Part shown: positions 16,771 through 26,052 of the stretch, one piece after another
Layout of the letters: every line of letters begins with the position of its first letter
Position numbering within the stretch: the first letter of the stretch is position 1
Source: Phytohabitans maris
GTDB taxonomy: Bacteria; Actinomycetota; Actinomycetes; Mycobacteriales; Micromonosporaceae
NCBI RefSeq assembly: GCF_031085175.1
Contig: NZ_JAVHUY010000012.1
Coordinates: 62,001 to 126,000, forward strand
Length of the DNA stretch: 64,000 bases
Reading direction: 5' to 3'
Translations under genes and position numbers: made by a program
Notes under the pieces: generated by a model
Told to the model about the DNA's origin: nothing
The model's database searches: none
Seen by the model: the letters and a program-made list of their open reading frames with translations, nothing else

Positions 16771-17667
16771 CTACTTGCCGATTCCGGCGGTGAGCCCCTG
16801 GATGATCTGGCGGGTGGCGAAGACGAACAGCACGAGCAGCGGCACGGTGGCGATGACGAGCCCGGCGAAGAGCGAGGCCCAGTCGTTCTGGTACTCGCCG
16901 AAGAACGTCGTCAGGCCGACGCCGAGCGTGTAGTTCTCCCGGTTGCGGAGCATCACCAGCGGCATCAGGAAGTCGTTCCAGATCGGCACGAAGCGGAAGA
17001 CCACCACGGTCGCGATCGCGGGCCGCACCAGCGGCATCATGACCCGCAGGAACACCGTGAAATGGCCGCCGCCGTCCAGGAACGCGGCCTCCTCCAGCTC
17101 CGCGGGGAGCTGCCGGAAGAACGAGACGAGCACGAAGATGGTGAACGGGACCCCGTTCGCCGAGTAGATCAGGATCAGGCTCAGCGGGGAGTCGATCAGC
17201 CGCAACGCGTCCATCAGGTAGAACATCGGCAGGATGGCGAGCATGAACGGGATCAGCAGCCCGGACATGAACAGCCCTTCCAGCGCGCCGCGGCCGGGGA
17301 AGCGCCACCGGGCGATCGCGTACGCGGCGGGCAGCGAGACCGCCGTCGAGATGGCCACCGAGCCGACCGTGATCAGGATCGAGTTGAGCGCGTACCGGCC
17401 GAAGGATGCCTCGGTCCAGGCGCTCACGTAGTTCTCCACCGTCGGATCGGTGGGGAACGGCCACGGGTCGCTGGCGATCTGCAGGTGCGTGCGGAACGAG
17501 TTGAGCACCATCGTGATCAGCGGCGCGACGCAGATCGCGGCGTACAGCCACAGCACGGTCATCACGACGACCTTCTCCGCGCTCCAGCGCCGGCGCCGGC
17601 GGCGGGGCGGGGTGGCGCCACCGGTCGCGGGCGTGGCGGGTGCGGAGGCGAGTGCGGTGCTGGTCAC
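16771..17667 (-). CDS. Carbohydrate ABC transporter permease, MalG type
   Basis: A 298-residue inner-membrane permease with six hydrophobic segments and the MalG-type cytoplasmic EAA loop (LEEAAFLDGGGHFTVFLRVMMPL near residue 205). GTG start at 17667 overlaps the stop of the partner permease gene (GTGA). An ATP-binding subunit is absent from this operon, so a shared MsiK-type ATPase encoded elsewhere is expected, as is common in actinomycetes (inference). Confidence 0.92.
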   Translation of the reverse strand: MTSTALASAPATPATGGATPPRRRRRRWSAEKVVVMTVLWLYAAICVAPLITMVLNSFRTHLQIASDPWPFPTDPTVENYVSAWTEASFGRYALNSILITVGSVAISTAVSLPAAYAIARWRFPGRGALEGLFMSGLLIPFMLAILPMFYLMDALRLIDSPLSLILIYSANGVPFTIFVLVSFFRQLPAELEEAAFLDGGGHFTVFLRVMMPLVRPAIATVVVFRFVPIWNDFLMPLVMLRNRENYTLGVGLTTFFGEYQNDWASLFAGLVIATVPLLVLFVFATRQIIQGLTAGIGK

Positions 17668-18602
17668 GAGAGCCTCTCCTCCTGTGCGCGCAGCAGGCGC
17701 CGGCCGAGCAGCGCGCCGCCGAGGATGAACAGGAACAGCAGCGTGGCGAGGGCCGACGAGACGCCGAGCGCGTTGCTCGCCCCGGACTGGAAGGAGACCC
17801 GGAAGAACAGCAGGCTCAGTACGTCGGTCGCGCCGGCCGGCGAGCCGGTGGCGCCGCCGAAGGCGTACGGGAGGGTGAACGTCTCCATCGCGCCGATGAA
17901 GGTCAGGATCGACACCGTGCCGATGACCGGGGTGAGCAGCGGCAGCGTGATCCGGCGGAAGCGGCTCCACCCGGTGGCCCCGTCGACGCTGGCCGCGTCG
18001 TCGAGCTCCGGCGGGATGCCGCCCAGCGCCGCGCCGTACAGCAGGACCGGGAACCCGATCCACTGCCAGACGCTGACCAGGATGAGCACGGGCAGGGCGG
18101 TCGTCGGGTCGCCGAGCCAGGACAGGGCCAGCGAGTCGAGGCCGGCGGCCTGGAGGCCGGCGTTGACCGGGCCGAACGTGGGGGAGAGCAGCAGCGTCCA
18201 CAGGTAGCCGACGACGAGCGGGCTGACCAGGTACGGCGTGGTGTAGAGGACCTGGAACACCCGCCGCATCCGCCCCAGCCGGTGCAGCTGTACCGCCAGG
18301 AACAGGCCGATCGAGTTCTGCAGCACGAGCGTGCCGGCGAAGATCGCCAGGTTGTGCAGGAAGGCGCGGGGCATCTGCTCGACGAACGGCTGCTCGGTGA
18401 AGAGGACCACGAAGTTGTCGAACCAGTTGAAACCGGCGAGGTTCGTGCCGCCGCGCCACTCGAACAGCGAGTAGCCCAGCGCGCTCACCATCGGGTAGAG
18501 CAGGACGACCGCGAACAACGCGAAGGCCGGGAGGATGAACAGCAGGACGGCCGTCGCGGGCGCGCGCTGCACGCTGGACGCCTTCCTCGCGGTACGTGCC
18601 AT
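17664..18602 (-). CDS. Carbohydrate ABC transporter permease, MalF type
   Basis: A 312-residue permease with six hydrophobic segments and the EAA-type loop LDDAASVDGATGWSRFRRITLPL near residue 205. The ATG at 18602 has AGGAG seven bases upstream and is preferred over an upstream in-frame ATG at 18725, which would lie inside the binding-protein gene. Partner of the MalG-type permease with which it overlaps. Confidence 0.92.
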   Translation of the reverse strand: MARTARKASSVQRAPATAVLLFILPAFALFAVVLLYPMVSALGYSLFEWRGGTNLAGFNWFDNFVVLFTEQPFVEQMPRAFLHNLAIFAGTLVLQNSIGLFLAVQLHRLGRMRRVFQVLYTTPYLVSPLVVGYLWTLLLSPTFGPVNAGLQAAGLDSLALSWLGDPTTALPVLILVSVWQWIGFPVLLYGAALGGIPPELDDAASVDGATGWSRFRRITLPLLTPVIGTVSILTFIGAMETFTLPYAFGGATGSPAGATDVLSLLFFRVSFQSGASNALGVSSALATLLFLFILGGALLGRRLLRAQEERLS

Positions 18603-18633
18603 GGGTGGTGGGCTCCTGGGTCGGGTGCGTGCG

Positions 18634-18661
18634 GGGCCTCCCACCGGAAGGCGGGAGGCCC
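18634..18661 (-). terminator. Intercistronic hairpin between binding protein and permease genes
   Basis: Inverted repeat GGGCCTCCC (18634-18642) / GGGAGGCCC (18653-18661) with a 10-base loop in the 67 bp gap. In sugar ABC operons such hairpins commonly partly terminate transcription or protect the upstream mRNA, giving excess binding protein over permeases. That role is inferred here. Confidence 0.55.
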
Positions 18662-18669
18662 GCACGTCG

Positions 18670-19983
18670 CTACTCGTGCGCGAAGTCGGCCGGCTTGAAC
18701 CACGCGTCGATGCCGGTCTGGACACTCTTCGCGGCGTCGGCGGGCGTGGTCTCGCCGAGCCAGATCTTCTGGACCTGCTCGCCGAGCAGATCGGTGCCGG
18801 ACGGCGAGCCGTACCGCAGGTACGCGGCGCCCAGGTACGCCGAGGGCGTGGCCTGGTACCGCTGGTACATCTCGGCCAGCAGCGGGTTTTCCAGCGTGAC
18901 CCCGTCGCGCGCCGGGATCGTGCCCATCGCGTTGGCGTACAGGTTGCCGAACTCGGTGCCGGCGAGCCAGTTGAGCAGCGTCGCCGCCTCGTCCGGGTGC
19001 TGGCTGCGCTTGGCCAGCGCCCACCCGCCGTCGGCGTAGCTGACCGTCACGGCCTTGGACGGCCAGTCCGGGTTGGCCGGCACGTCGAACGTCCCGTAGT
19101 CGATCTTCGCGCCGAGGTTCTTGAACGTCGTCACCTGCCACGTCCCGGACGGGAACATGGCGGCCCGGCCGGTCGCGAAGAGGGTGACCGCCTCGTCGAG
19201 GCTGACCGAGGTGACGTTGTCGACCAGGAACGGCTTGACCTGCTCGGTCAGGCCGATCGCGGCGACGCTGTCCGGGTCGGTGAGGTTCTTCTGGCCGGCG
19301 AGGAACGCCTGCTGGAAGTCGCCGGCGCCGCGCCGCGCGTTGCCCAGGATCTCGGACGCGAGGGAGATCTGCGCGGCGACCGCCCCGGGGACCACGATCG
19401 GTGCGGTGCCCGAGTCCTTGATCTTCTGCGCGGCCGCGAGGAACTCGTCCCACGTCGCCGGCACGCCCAGCCCGAGGTCGGCGAAGACCTTCTTGTTGTA
19501 GTACACCTGTGCCGTCTGGATGCCCTGCGGCACGGCGTAGAGCTTGCCGTCCGACTTGCGCTTCGCGCCGGCCAGGGCCGGCTTGCTGAAGCCGCTCCAG
19601 TCCTTGACGACGTCGTCGAGCGGCACGATGTTGCCGCTGTCGGCGAAGCTGGACAGCACACCGTAGGAGCGCAACGCGACGACGTCAGGGCTCTGCGACC
19701 CGGCGAGCCCGGTGGTCAGCAGCGTCTCGTAGTTCTTGTCGAGCTGGGCGACCACCTCGACCTCGATATCCGGGTGAGCCTTCTCGAACGCATCCGCGAT
19801 GCGGTCCTTGAAGGCGGTTGCGGCCTCGTTGCTCCACGTCCACACCGTGAGGCGTACCGCGTCGCTCGACCCGCTGTCCCCGCCACCGCAGGCGGTGGCG
19901 AGCACGGCCGTGCTGACGAAAAGCGCAAGGCTCGCGATGACTCCCCTGCGCCCGAAAAGGCGCGGGGATCGCCGTGCCGTCAT
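18670..19983 (-). CDS. Extracellular sugar-binding lipoprotein of ABC importer
   Basis: A 437-residue family 1 solute-binding protein. It has a basic N-terminus, a hydrophobic segment and the lipobox LATACGG near residue 28, so it should be lipid-anchored outside the membrane. The mature part has the typical VWTWSNE start and the GRAAMFPSGTW segment. ATG at 19983 with GAAGGAG upstream. First gene of the operon behind the promoter at 20054-20082 and the LacI-type operator. The ligand is probably an oligosaccharide or glycoside, given the glycosidase downstream. Confidence 0.93.
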   Translation of the reverse strand: MTARRSPRLFGRRGVIASLALFVSTAVLATACGGGDSGSSDAVRLTVWTWSNEAATAFKDRIADAFEKAHPDIEVEVVAQLDKNYETLLTTGLAGSQSPDVVALRSYGVLSSFADSGNIVPLDDVVKDWSGFSKPALAGAKRKSDGKLYAVPQGIQTAQVYYNKKVFADLGLGVPATWDEFLAAAQKIKDSGTAPIVVPGAVAAQISLASEILGNARRGAGDFQQAFLAGQKNLTDPDSVAAIGLTEQVKPFLVDNVTSVSLDEAVTLFATGRAAMFPSGTWQVTTFKNLGAKIDYGTFDVPANPDWPSKAVTVSYADGGWALAKRSQHPDEAATLLNWLAGTEFGNLYANAMGTIPARDGVTLENPLLAEMYQRYQATPSAYLGAAYLRYGSPSGTDLLGEQVQKIWLGETTPADAAKSVQTGIDAWFKPADFAHE

Positions 19984-20023
19984 CGTTGACTCCTTCGTGG
20001 GATGGTGACCTCCGTCGTTCCCT

Positions 20024-20043
20024 TTAGAAAATCGGTTTTCTAA
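20024..20043. promoter_or_regulatory. LacI-type operator upstream of the sugar-importer operon
   Basis: TTAGAAAATCGGTTTTCTAA is a 20 bp palindrome with one mismatched pair and a central CG step typical of LacI-family operators. It lies 40 bp before the binding-protein ATG and just downstream of the predicted -10, so bound repressor would block initiation. The LacI gene at the operon end is the probable ligand. Confidence 0.75.
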
Positions 20044-20053
20044 GGTCGTGCAC

Positions 20054-20082
20054 ACGCTAGCGCGCGGCTACGGGACGGTCAA
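20054..20082 (-). promoter_or_regulatory. Predicted sigma-70-type promoter of the sugar-importer operon
   Basis: On the minus strand TTGACC (20082-20077), a 17-base spacer and TAGCGT (20059-20054) match the -35/-10 consensus of actinobacterial housekeeping promoters. The operator follows 10 bases after the -10. Confidence 0.6.
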
Positions 20083-20108
20083 CCCCCGGTTACAAGCAGG
20101 GTCCGCCG

Positions 20109-20162
20109 GTGATCGAAGCTCCCCCCAAGTCGTTCTAGCGACGTGAGGGGAGCTTCGATCAC
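20109..20162. repeat. 54 bp palindromic element (family member B)
   Basis: Perfect 16 bp arms GTGATCGAAGCTCCCC (20109-20124) and GGGGAGCTTCGATCAC (20147-20162). The inner part is partly complementary around a central CTAG. It lies 89 bp past the stop of the polytopic membrane protein gene and upstream of the sugar operon promoter, so it may act as a terminator. It is closely similar in sequence to the element at 63067-63120. Confidence 0.85.
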
Positions 20163-20250
20163 ACGCAGGCGGCGAGCGGGTCGCGCGGCCCGATCCCGGG
20201 GTGGGCCGCGCGACCCTCATCCGGGCAGCGAGAAGCCCGGATGACCGGCG

Positions 20251-22506
20251 TCACGAGGAGGGATTCGTGGCGCCGGCCGTCTGGTAGATGCTCACGCCAC
20301 CGGCGCGGTAGAACAGCGTCCAGCCCGGTGCGGTGGCGAGTGTGCGGTCCAGCGCGTCGAGCGACCCGTCCGGCAGGTGGCCGAAGTACTCCGCGTACCG
20401 GCGCATGCCGTCGCTGACCACCAGGTACGACGTGCCGTCGCCGCCGAACGACCGGACGAACTCGTCGATCTTCGGCAGGTACGCGTCGTTGAGCCAGACG
20501 TGCTTGAGCCCCGCGCCCTGGACCAGGTCCGGCTCGCCGACCGGCACGCTCCGGTTGAACTCGCGGTACTCCGCGGTGAGCCGGCTCGGGAAGTTCGGCG
20601 CGGCGAGCGCGATCACCGAGCCCGGCTCGGCGTGCGCGTACAGGTACTCCGCGGCGGCGACCTCGGCCGGGTCCTGCCGGTTGACCATGAACTGCCCCTG
20701 GCGCCCCTGCAGCGTGGCGAGCGCCAGCATGGCCAGCACCACCCCGCCGACCAGCACCGGCACCGCCCGGCGGCGCGGCGGGACGTGCCGGTCCAGCCGG
20801 TGCCGGCCGCCCGCCCAGCGGGCCCCCAGCCGCACCGCCGCGCCGGCGATCAGCAGCGCGCACCACGGGGCGGAGAACAGGTACACCCGGTAGATCGCCT
20901 CACCGCCGTAGCTCTGCGCGAACAGCAGCACGAACGGCGCCGCGGCCAGGACCGTGGTGATCAGCACCGCACCGGCCCGACCGCGCCGGGCGGCCCGGTA
21001 GACCACGACGGCGGCCGCCGCCCACACGCCGAGCGCCAGCAGGCGTACGACGATCGCGGAGAACGCCTGGCCGGTGGTGCCCCACCCGTCGGCGTTGCCG
21101 CTGGCGTTGCCGAAGACGTCCAGGCTCTCGAAGATGTCGAACGAGCCGGAGACCAGCCCGTACCGGGGCACCAGGAAGAGCACCGGGACGGCGACCACGA
21201 CCAGCGCCGTCCACCGTGGACGGACCAGGCCGAGCAGGACCAGCGGCACCACCTGGGCGGCGACCAGGTACGGCGAGAGCTGGTGGGTGGCGGTCAGCGC
21301 GAAGTCCAGCAGCACCAGCGCGCCCAGCGCGGCGGCCGTCCCGGCGGTGGAGACCGCTGCCGGAGCGCCGGGCTCACCGGCCCGCAACCAGGAAAGCAAC
21401 CGGTTGGTTGGCGCGGGCTTCCCCGGCGAGCGCAGCCAGCGCAGGGCGACCAGGATGACGCCGAGGGCGAGCACGTGCGCCAGGGCCTGCGGCGACAGGT
21501 AGTCCTCCTCGATCCAGTTCGCGCAGACGAAGAGGAAGACGGTCAGCGCCGCCACCCGGCGGTCGGTGGTGAGCGTGCGCGCGATGGCCAGCAGCACCAC
21601 GACGTCGAGCAGGTTGAACAGCACCGGCGCGAACCGGGCCAGCGAGAGCGCCGAGACGCCGGAGAGCTCCGAGATCTGCGCGGTGGCCGCGAAGACGCCC
21701 GGCCAGCGCTGGTACAGGTCGCCGGAGTCGAGCACCCGCCCGTACTGCTGGAAGAGGTCGATCACGCCGACGTGCTTGAACGTCCACGCGTACTCCGGCT
21801 CCGGCAGCAGCAGCGGCGCGGTGGCGTGCAGGAGCAGGATCAGCACCACCGTGTACCCGGCCAGCGCGCCGATCCGCCGGGCCCCGCGCACGATCTCGGC
21901 GACGAAGCCGGCGCAGCACAGCAGCAGCGCGGCGAAGAACGCGGGGTGGATCCCGGCGAGCAGGCCGAACTGCCCGACCCCGGCGGCGTCGGTGTGCGCC
22001 ACCGCGTACCCCCACAGGGCCAGCGCCCCGCCGAGCACGCCGGCGTCGGCGAGGGTGAGCCGCCACCGCACCGGGCGGCGCGCGGCCGGGGCCGCCTCCG
22101 GCGCCGGGACGGCCCGGGCCCGGACCAGCGCGGCCGCGCAGGAGAGCGCGGCCACCGCGGCGGTGCCGAGCGCCACCGGTACCGGGTGCCAGGCGTGCAG
22201 CCAGATCGCGCCGCACGCGACGGCGACCGTGGTGGCGAGGCTGAGCAGGACGGCCATCGCCCAGCGCAGCGCCGGTTCGGCGATCCGGGCGTGTCCGACC
22301 AGCGCGGCGCCCGGCGCGAGGCAGGCGAAGGCGAGCACCAGCGGCAGGCGCAGCGCGGTCGGGGCCGGTACCGCCACCGCGGCCGCGAAGGCGACCGAGA
22401 GCATCAGCCCGGCGTACGGCAGGCGGGTGTCCAGCGGGACCCGGCGGTCCCGGACGTCGTGCGGCGCGGGGCGCGCCGAGCGGACCATGGTGATCGATCG
22501 GTTCAT
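20251..22506 (-). CDS. Polytopic membrane protein of surface-glycan cluster
   Basis: A 751-residue protein with about a dozen or more hydrophobic segments over residues ~25-600 and a soluble C-terminal part of ~140 residues (from QGQFMVNRQDPAEVAAAEYLY). The layout resembles GT-C glycosyltransferases or actinobacterial cell-envelope polymerases, but I see no definitive catalytic motif. The ATG at 22506 overlaps the flippase stop (ATGA). Last gene of the glycan cluster. A role in polymerising or attaching an exported glycan is inferred from context only. Confidence 0.75.
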   Translation of the reverse strand: MNRSITMVRSARPAPHDVRDRRVPLDTRLPYAGLMLSVAFAAAVAVPAPTALRLPLVLAFACLAPGAALVGHARIAEPALRWAMAVLLSLATTVAVACGAIWLHAWHPVPVALGTAAVAALSCAAALVRARAVPAPEAAPAARRPVRWRLTLADAGVLGGALALWGYAVAHTDAAGVGQFGLLAGIHPAFFAALLLCCAGFVAEIVRGARRIGALAGYTVVLILLLHATAPLLLPEPEYAWTFKHVGVIDLFQQYGRVLDSGDLYQRWPGVFAATAQISELSGVSALSLARFAPVLFNLLDVVVLLAIARTLTTDRRVAALTVFLFVCANWIEEDYLSPQALAHVLALGVILVALRWLRSPGKPAPTNRLLSWLRAGEPGAPAAVSTAGTAAALGALVLLDFALTATHQLSPYLVAAQVVPLVLLGLVRPRWTALVVVAVPVLFLVPRYGLVSGSFDIFESLDVFGNASGNADGWGTTGQAFSAIVVRLLALGVWAAAAVVVYRAARRGRAGAVLITTVLAAAPFVLLFAQSYGGEAIYRVYLFSAPWCALLIAGAAVRLGARWAGGRHRLDRHVPPRRRAVPVLVGGVVLAMLALATLQGRQGQFMVNRQDPAEVAAAEYLYAHAEPGSVIALAAPNFPSRLTAEYREFNRSVPVGEPDLVQGAGLKHVWLNDAYLPKIDEFVRSFGGDGTSYLVVSDGMRRYAEYFGHLPDGSLDALDRTLATAPGWTLFYRAGGVSIYQTAGATNPSS

Positions 22507-23774
22507 GGCGTCCCTCCAGCCACTACCGGTACGGGCGTCACGGCGGTCGCCGCCGTCGCGGCGCGGTGGTGCCGGACCACCGCGGGGAGTACGAGCAGGG
22601 CCGCGCCGGCCTGCGCGACCAGGTAGGCCAGGGCCGGCCCGGTGGTGCCGAGCGGGCCCACGCCGAGCGCCGCGCCGGCCAGGAACACGGTCGCGGCGGT
22701 GAGCTGCACGGCGGCCAGCGGCCACATCCGCTTGGCCATCGTCGCGAACGCGGCGTAGAGCAGCACGACCGCGGTGCACGGCAGCGCCAGCCCGATCAGC
22801 CGCAGGGCGGTGGCGCCCTCGGCCGCGTACTCCGGTCCGAAGATCCGCAGCAGCGGGCCGGGCGCCAGGGTCAGCACCAGCGCGCTCGGTACCACCACGA
22901 GCAGCCCGAGCCGGACCAGCCGGTCGAGGTGCGCGCGGGGGTTGTGGGCGCCGGAGGCGGCTTTCGAGCCGGACGCGGTGACCACATAGGACGTGACCAG
23001 GTTCCAGAGCAGCGTGGTGACCGAGACACCCATGATCCACGGCAGGTAGAAGTGGGCGCTGGCGACGTCGCCGAGCGCGGTCGCGACGAGCACCGGGGGC
23101 ACGAAGGAGACCGCGTTGGAGATCAGCCCGTTGACGTACTCGGCGCTGACGAAGCTGGCGATCCCGCCGCCGGCCGGGCCGGCCGGGGTCCGCCCGTGCG
23201 CCGGCACCAGCCGGAACACCACCCAGTACACGACCACCAGCGCGACCGCGATGGCCGGGGCGGCCCAGGCGACGAAGATCCGGCCGGCCGTCGCGCCGCT
23301 GGCGAGCGCCACCAGCAGGGTGAGCCGGAGCCCGGCGAGGAGCGCGTTCTTGACCGGTACCCAGACCGCCTTGCCGAGCGCGGCCAGCACCCCGTCCTGG
23401 ATGAACAGCTGCGCGCCGGCGACGACGGCGAGGACGAAGAGCGGCACCGACGTGCCGGCCGTCCCGGTGCCCAGGCCGAAGCCGAGGTATCCGGCGGCCA
23501 TCAGCAGCGCCATCCCGGCCGAGGCGGCGTACCCGCCGAACACGATCCACCGGGTGCGGTGCCCCGCCGTGGGCAGGAAGCGGGCGAAGAGGCTGACCAG
23601 GTTGAGCTGCGCCAGGGCGGCCAGCAGGGTCATCGCGGAGATGAGCGCGGAGGCCCGGCCGACCGTGGCGGCGGGGAAGAACCGGGCCGCGACGACCCAG
23701 AACAGGAACCCCGCCGCGGCGGTGGCCACTGTGGACGCCATGAGTGCGGACGCGTTGCGCACCATCCGGCTCAC
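22503..23774 (-). CDS. Wzx-like polysaccharide flippase
   Basis: A 423-residue protein with about twelve hydrophobic segments, starting with the typical MVRNASALMASTVATAAAGFLFW and continuing with ARFFPAATVGRASAL, as in oligosaccharide flippases of the MOP superfamily. Probably translocates lipid-linked glycan across the membrane. GTG at 23774 overlaps the upstream glycosyltransferase stop (GTGA); an ATG three codons later (23765) is the alternative start. Confidence 0.82.
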   Translation of the reverse strand: MSRMVRNASALMASTVATAAAGFLFWVVAARFFPAATVGRASALISAMTLLAALAQLNLVSLFARFLPTAGHRTRWIVFGGYAASAGMALLMAAGYLGFGLGTGTAGTSVPLFVLAVVAGAQLFIQDGVLAALGKAVWVPVKNALLAGLRLTLLVALASGATAGRIFVAWAAPAIAVALVVVYWVVFRLVPAHGRTPAGPAGGGIASFVSAEYVNGLISNAVSFVPPVLVATALGDVASAHFYLPWIMGVSVTTLLWNLVTSYVVTASGSKAASGAHNPRAHLDRLVRLGLLVVVPSALVLTLAPGPLLRIFGPEYAAEGATALRLIGLALPCTAVVLLYAAFATMAKRMWPLAAVQLTAATVFLAGAALGVGPLGTTGPALAYLVAQAGAALLVLPAVVRHHRAATAATAVTPVPVVAGGTP

Positions 23775-25108
23775 CCCTGTCCGGATTTTTCCCGGCGGCG
23801 CCCCCGCAGGTACGCCAGCGGGCCGCGGACCATCCCGCGCCGGTTGGCGCTCAGCAGTTCGCGGGGGAAGTCGTCGCGCAGCCCCACCTCGCGCGCCGGC
23901 GACGGGCCGAGGATGTCCCGCAGCGCCGTCGGCGCCAGCCGCAGCAGCGCCCCGAGCGTCCGCGGCCGGCTCAGCAGCAGGCTGGTGTACGCGGCGGTGA
24001 GCCCGGTCCCGTACCCGACGAGCTGGCGGCGCAGCCCCTCCAGGTCGGGGCGGTGGTAGTGGCGCACGAGCGCGGTCGGCTGGTACGCGATCGTGCCGCC
24101 GTCGAGCAGCACCCGGGTGAAGGCCAGCGTGTCCTCGCCGCCCATGGCCGTGCTGCCGGCGCCGAGCGCCGGGTCGAACCCGCCGATCGACTCGATCACG
24201 CCGGGGCGGAACGTCATGTTCGCCCCCACGCCGAACGGCGGCAGCGGGTAGAGCGGGCTCTGCTCGTGCGCGGTGGCCGGCGAGAAGACCGCCGGGGTGA
24301 AGCCGCGCCCCTTGCTGTGCCCGCCGTACTGCTCGAACCAGACCTCGGCGGGCGTGGCGAGCTGGGCCGGGACGACCACGCCGGAGACCACGCCGGCCTC
24401 CGGGTGCTCGGCCAGCGCGCGGGCCACCTCGGCGAGCCAGTGCGGGTCGGCGACCACGTCGTCGTCGGTCCAGGCGAGGATCTCGCCCGGGGCGGCGGCC
24501 ACGGCCGCGTTCCGGGCCCGGGACAGGCCGGGCTCGGGCGCGAGCAGGTAGTCGACCGGGCCGCGGCGGGCGGCCGCCGCGACCACGCGGGCGGTGGCGT
24601 TCGTGCTCGGCGCGTTGTCCACGACCAGGACCCGAAACCGCGGGTACTCCTGGGCGAGCAGGCTGTCCAGGCAGCGGGCCAGCTCCTCGGGGTGGTCGCG
24701 GGTGCAGACCACCACCGTGATCGGCGGCGCGTCCCGCAGCACCCGGGCACGGCCGGCCAGGAACGGCGCCTGCCCCGGCACCCGTACCCCGGCGGCGGTC
24801 AGCGGGCCGTCCAGGTCGCCGCCGCCGGCCCGGACCCGTTCCCGGATCGCCGGGCCGAGGTCGCGGTCGATCGCCGCGGCCAGCCGGTCCGGCGCCAGGC
24901 CCCACGCGGGCAGCGCGAGGTCGAGGCTGCCGACCGGTTCGGTGAAGGCCCGGACCAGCAGCCAGACCCGCTCGACCCGGTGTCCGTCCGATGTGGACCC
25001 TGGGATGGTCGGCAGCGGGCCGGCGACGTCCACGTCCCGCACCACGGCGGGGATCCGGTCCACGCCGGTGGGCGCGCTCATCGTGAAGGTGCTCTCGATC
25101 GTGGTCAC
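23771..25108 (-). CDS. Family 2 glycosyltransferase with N-terminal extension
   Basis: A 445-residue protein. After about 120 residues of unassigned sequence, the GT-A core starts at ITVVVCTRDHPEELARCL, with the DxD-type site in AWTDDDVVADPHW and an acceptor-region motif MGGEDTLAFTRVL. It transfers a sugar from an NDP donor to a surface glycan precursor; both donor and acceptor are unknown. GTG at 25108 overlaps the previous gene's stop (GTGA). An ATG upstream at 25147 is possible but would overlap deeply. Confidence 0.87.
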   Translation of the reverse strand: MTTIESTFTMSAPTGVDRIPAVVRDVDVAGPLPTIPGSTSDGHRVERVWLLVRAFTEPVGSLDLALPAWGLAPDRLAAAIDRDLGPAIRERVRAGGGDLDGPLTAAGVRVPGQAPFLAGRARVLRDAPPITVVVCTRDHPEELARCLDSLLAQEYPRFRVLVVDNAPSTNATARVVAAAARRGPVDYLLAPEPGLSRARNAAVAAAPGEILAWTDDDVVADPHWLAEVARALAEHPEAGVVSGVVVPAQLATPAEVWFEQYGGHSKGRGFTPAVFSPATAHEQSPLYPLPPFGVGANMTFRPGVIESIGGFDPALGAGSTAMGGEDTLAFTRVLLDGGTIAYQPTALVRHYHRPDLEGLRRQLVGYGTGLTAAYTSLLLSRPRTLGALLRLAPTALRDILGPSPAREVGLRDDFPRELLSANRRGMVRGPLAYLRGRRREKSGQG

Positions 25109-26052
25109 GGTGTCCTCCGGGTACGCGTACCGGAGCTGGACAGCCACTCCACCGCGCCGCCGGCGGCCGCGGCGGCCAGGCCGGCGACGACCGTGCCGGC
25201 GCGGGCCAGGCCGTGGCGCTCGGTCCCGCGCACCGCGCCGGCCAGGTCGCGCCCGACGGCGAGCGGGACGGTGCGGCGCAGGTACTCCCGCTCGGAGGAG
25301 AGGCTGTCCCGCCCGCCGAGCAGCCGGGACATCTCGACCTTGCCGCGCCCCTCGTGGTAGCAGCGGCGCAGCAGGTAGCGGAGGCTGACCGTGCCGTCCG
25401 GGATGGAGTGGTCGACGCGGGCCAGCGGCACGTGCACCCAGTGGCCGCCGGTGTGCCGGCTCATCCGCAGGCAGAGCTCGGTGTCCTCCGGCCGGGACCG
25501 GCCACCGACCTTGCCGAAGCCGACCCGGAAGCCGCCGACCGCGGTGAAGACCTCGCGGCGCACGGCCATGCTGCCGGACCAGACGTTGCGGACGGTCGCC
25601 GGGATCGGCGAGACGCCGGTCTCCGACGCGCCCACCGCCCAGAGCAACGCGTCCGGGAACCAGTCCGGGCGGCGCTGCCAGCCCGGCATGATCGCCCCGC
25701 CGGTACCCACCACGCGCGGGTCGGCGAACGGCCGGACCAGCCCGGCCAGCCAGCCGGGGTGGGCGACCGTGTCGTCGTCCAGGAGCGCGACGACCGGGGT
25801 ACCGGTGTGCGCGACGCCGGTGTTGCGGGTGCCCGAGACGCCGCGGGCGTGCTCGTTGCCGACCGCGGTCACGCCGGGCAGCTCGCGCCGGACCCGGGCC
25901 AGCAGCTCCGGGTTGTGGTCGACGGCGACGACGACCTTCGCCGGGGCGGGGGACTGCTCCCGCACCGACCGTACGGTGGCCACGAGCCGCGCCCAGCGCC
26001 GCTCGTCGTGCGTGGGGATGACCACGCTGACCGGGGCCATGTAGGTGTTCAT
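25105..26052 (-). CDS. Family 2 glycosyltransferase
   Basis: A 315-residue GT2 enzyme: VSVVIPTHDERRWARLV at the N-terminus, the DxD-type site ALLDDDTVAHPGW near residue 95, and RPEDTELCLRM near residue 190 for the catalytic region. A C-terminal hydrophobic segment (AGTVVAGLAAAAAGGAV) may tether it to the membrane. Overlaps both neighbours by ATGA/GTGA, so it is part of one transcript with the other glycan genes. Confidence 0.87.
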   Translation of the reverse strand: MNTYMAPVSVVIPTHDERRWARLVATVRSVREQSPAPAKVVVAVDHNPELLARVRRELPGVTAVGNEHARGVSGTRNTGVAHTGTPVVALLDDDTVAHPGWLAGLVRPFADPRVVGTGGAIMPGWQRRPDWFPDALLWAVGASETGVSPIPATVRNVWSGSMAVRREVFTAVGGFRVGFGKVGGRSRPEDTELCLRMSRHTGGHWVHVPLARVDHSIPDGTVSLRYLLRRCYHEGRGKVEMSRLLGGRDSLSSEREYLRRTVPLAVGRDLAGAVRGTERHGLARAGTVVAGLAAAAAGGAVEWLSSSGTRTRRTP

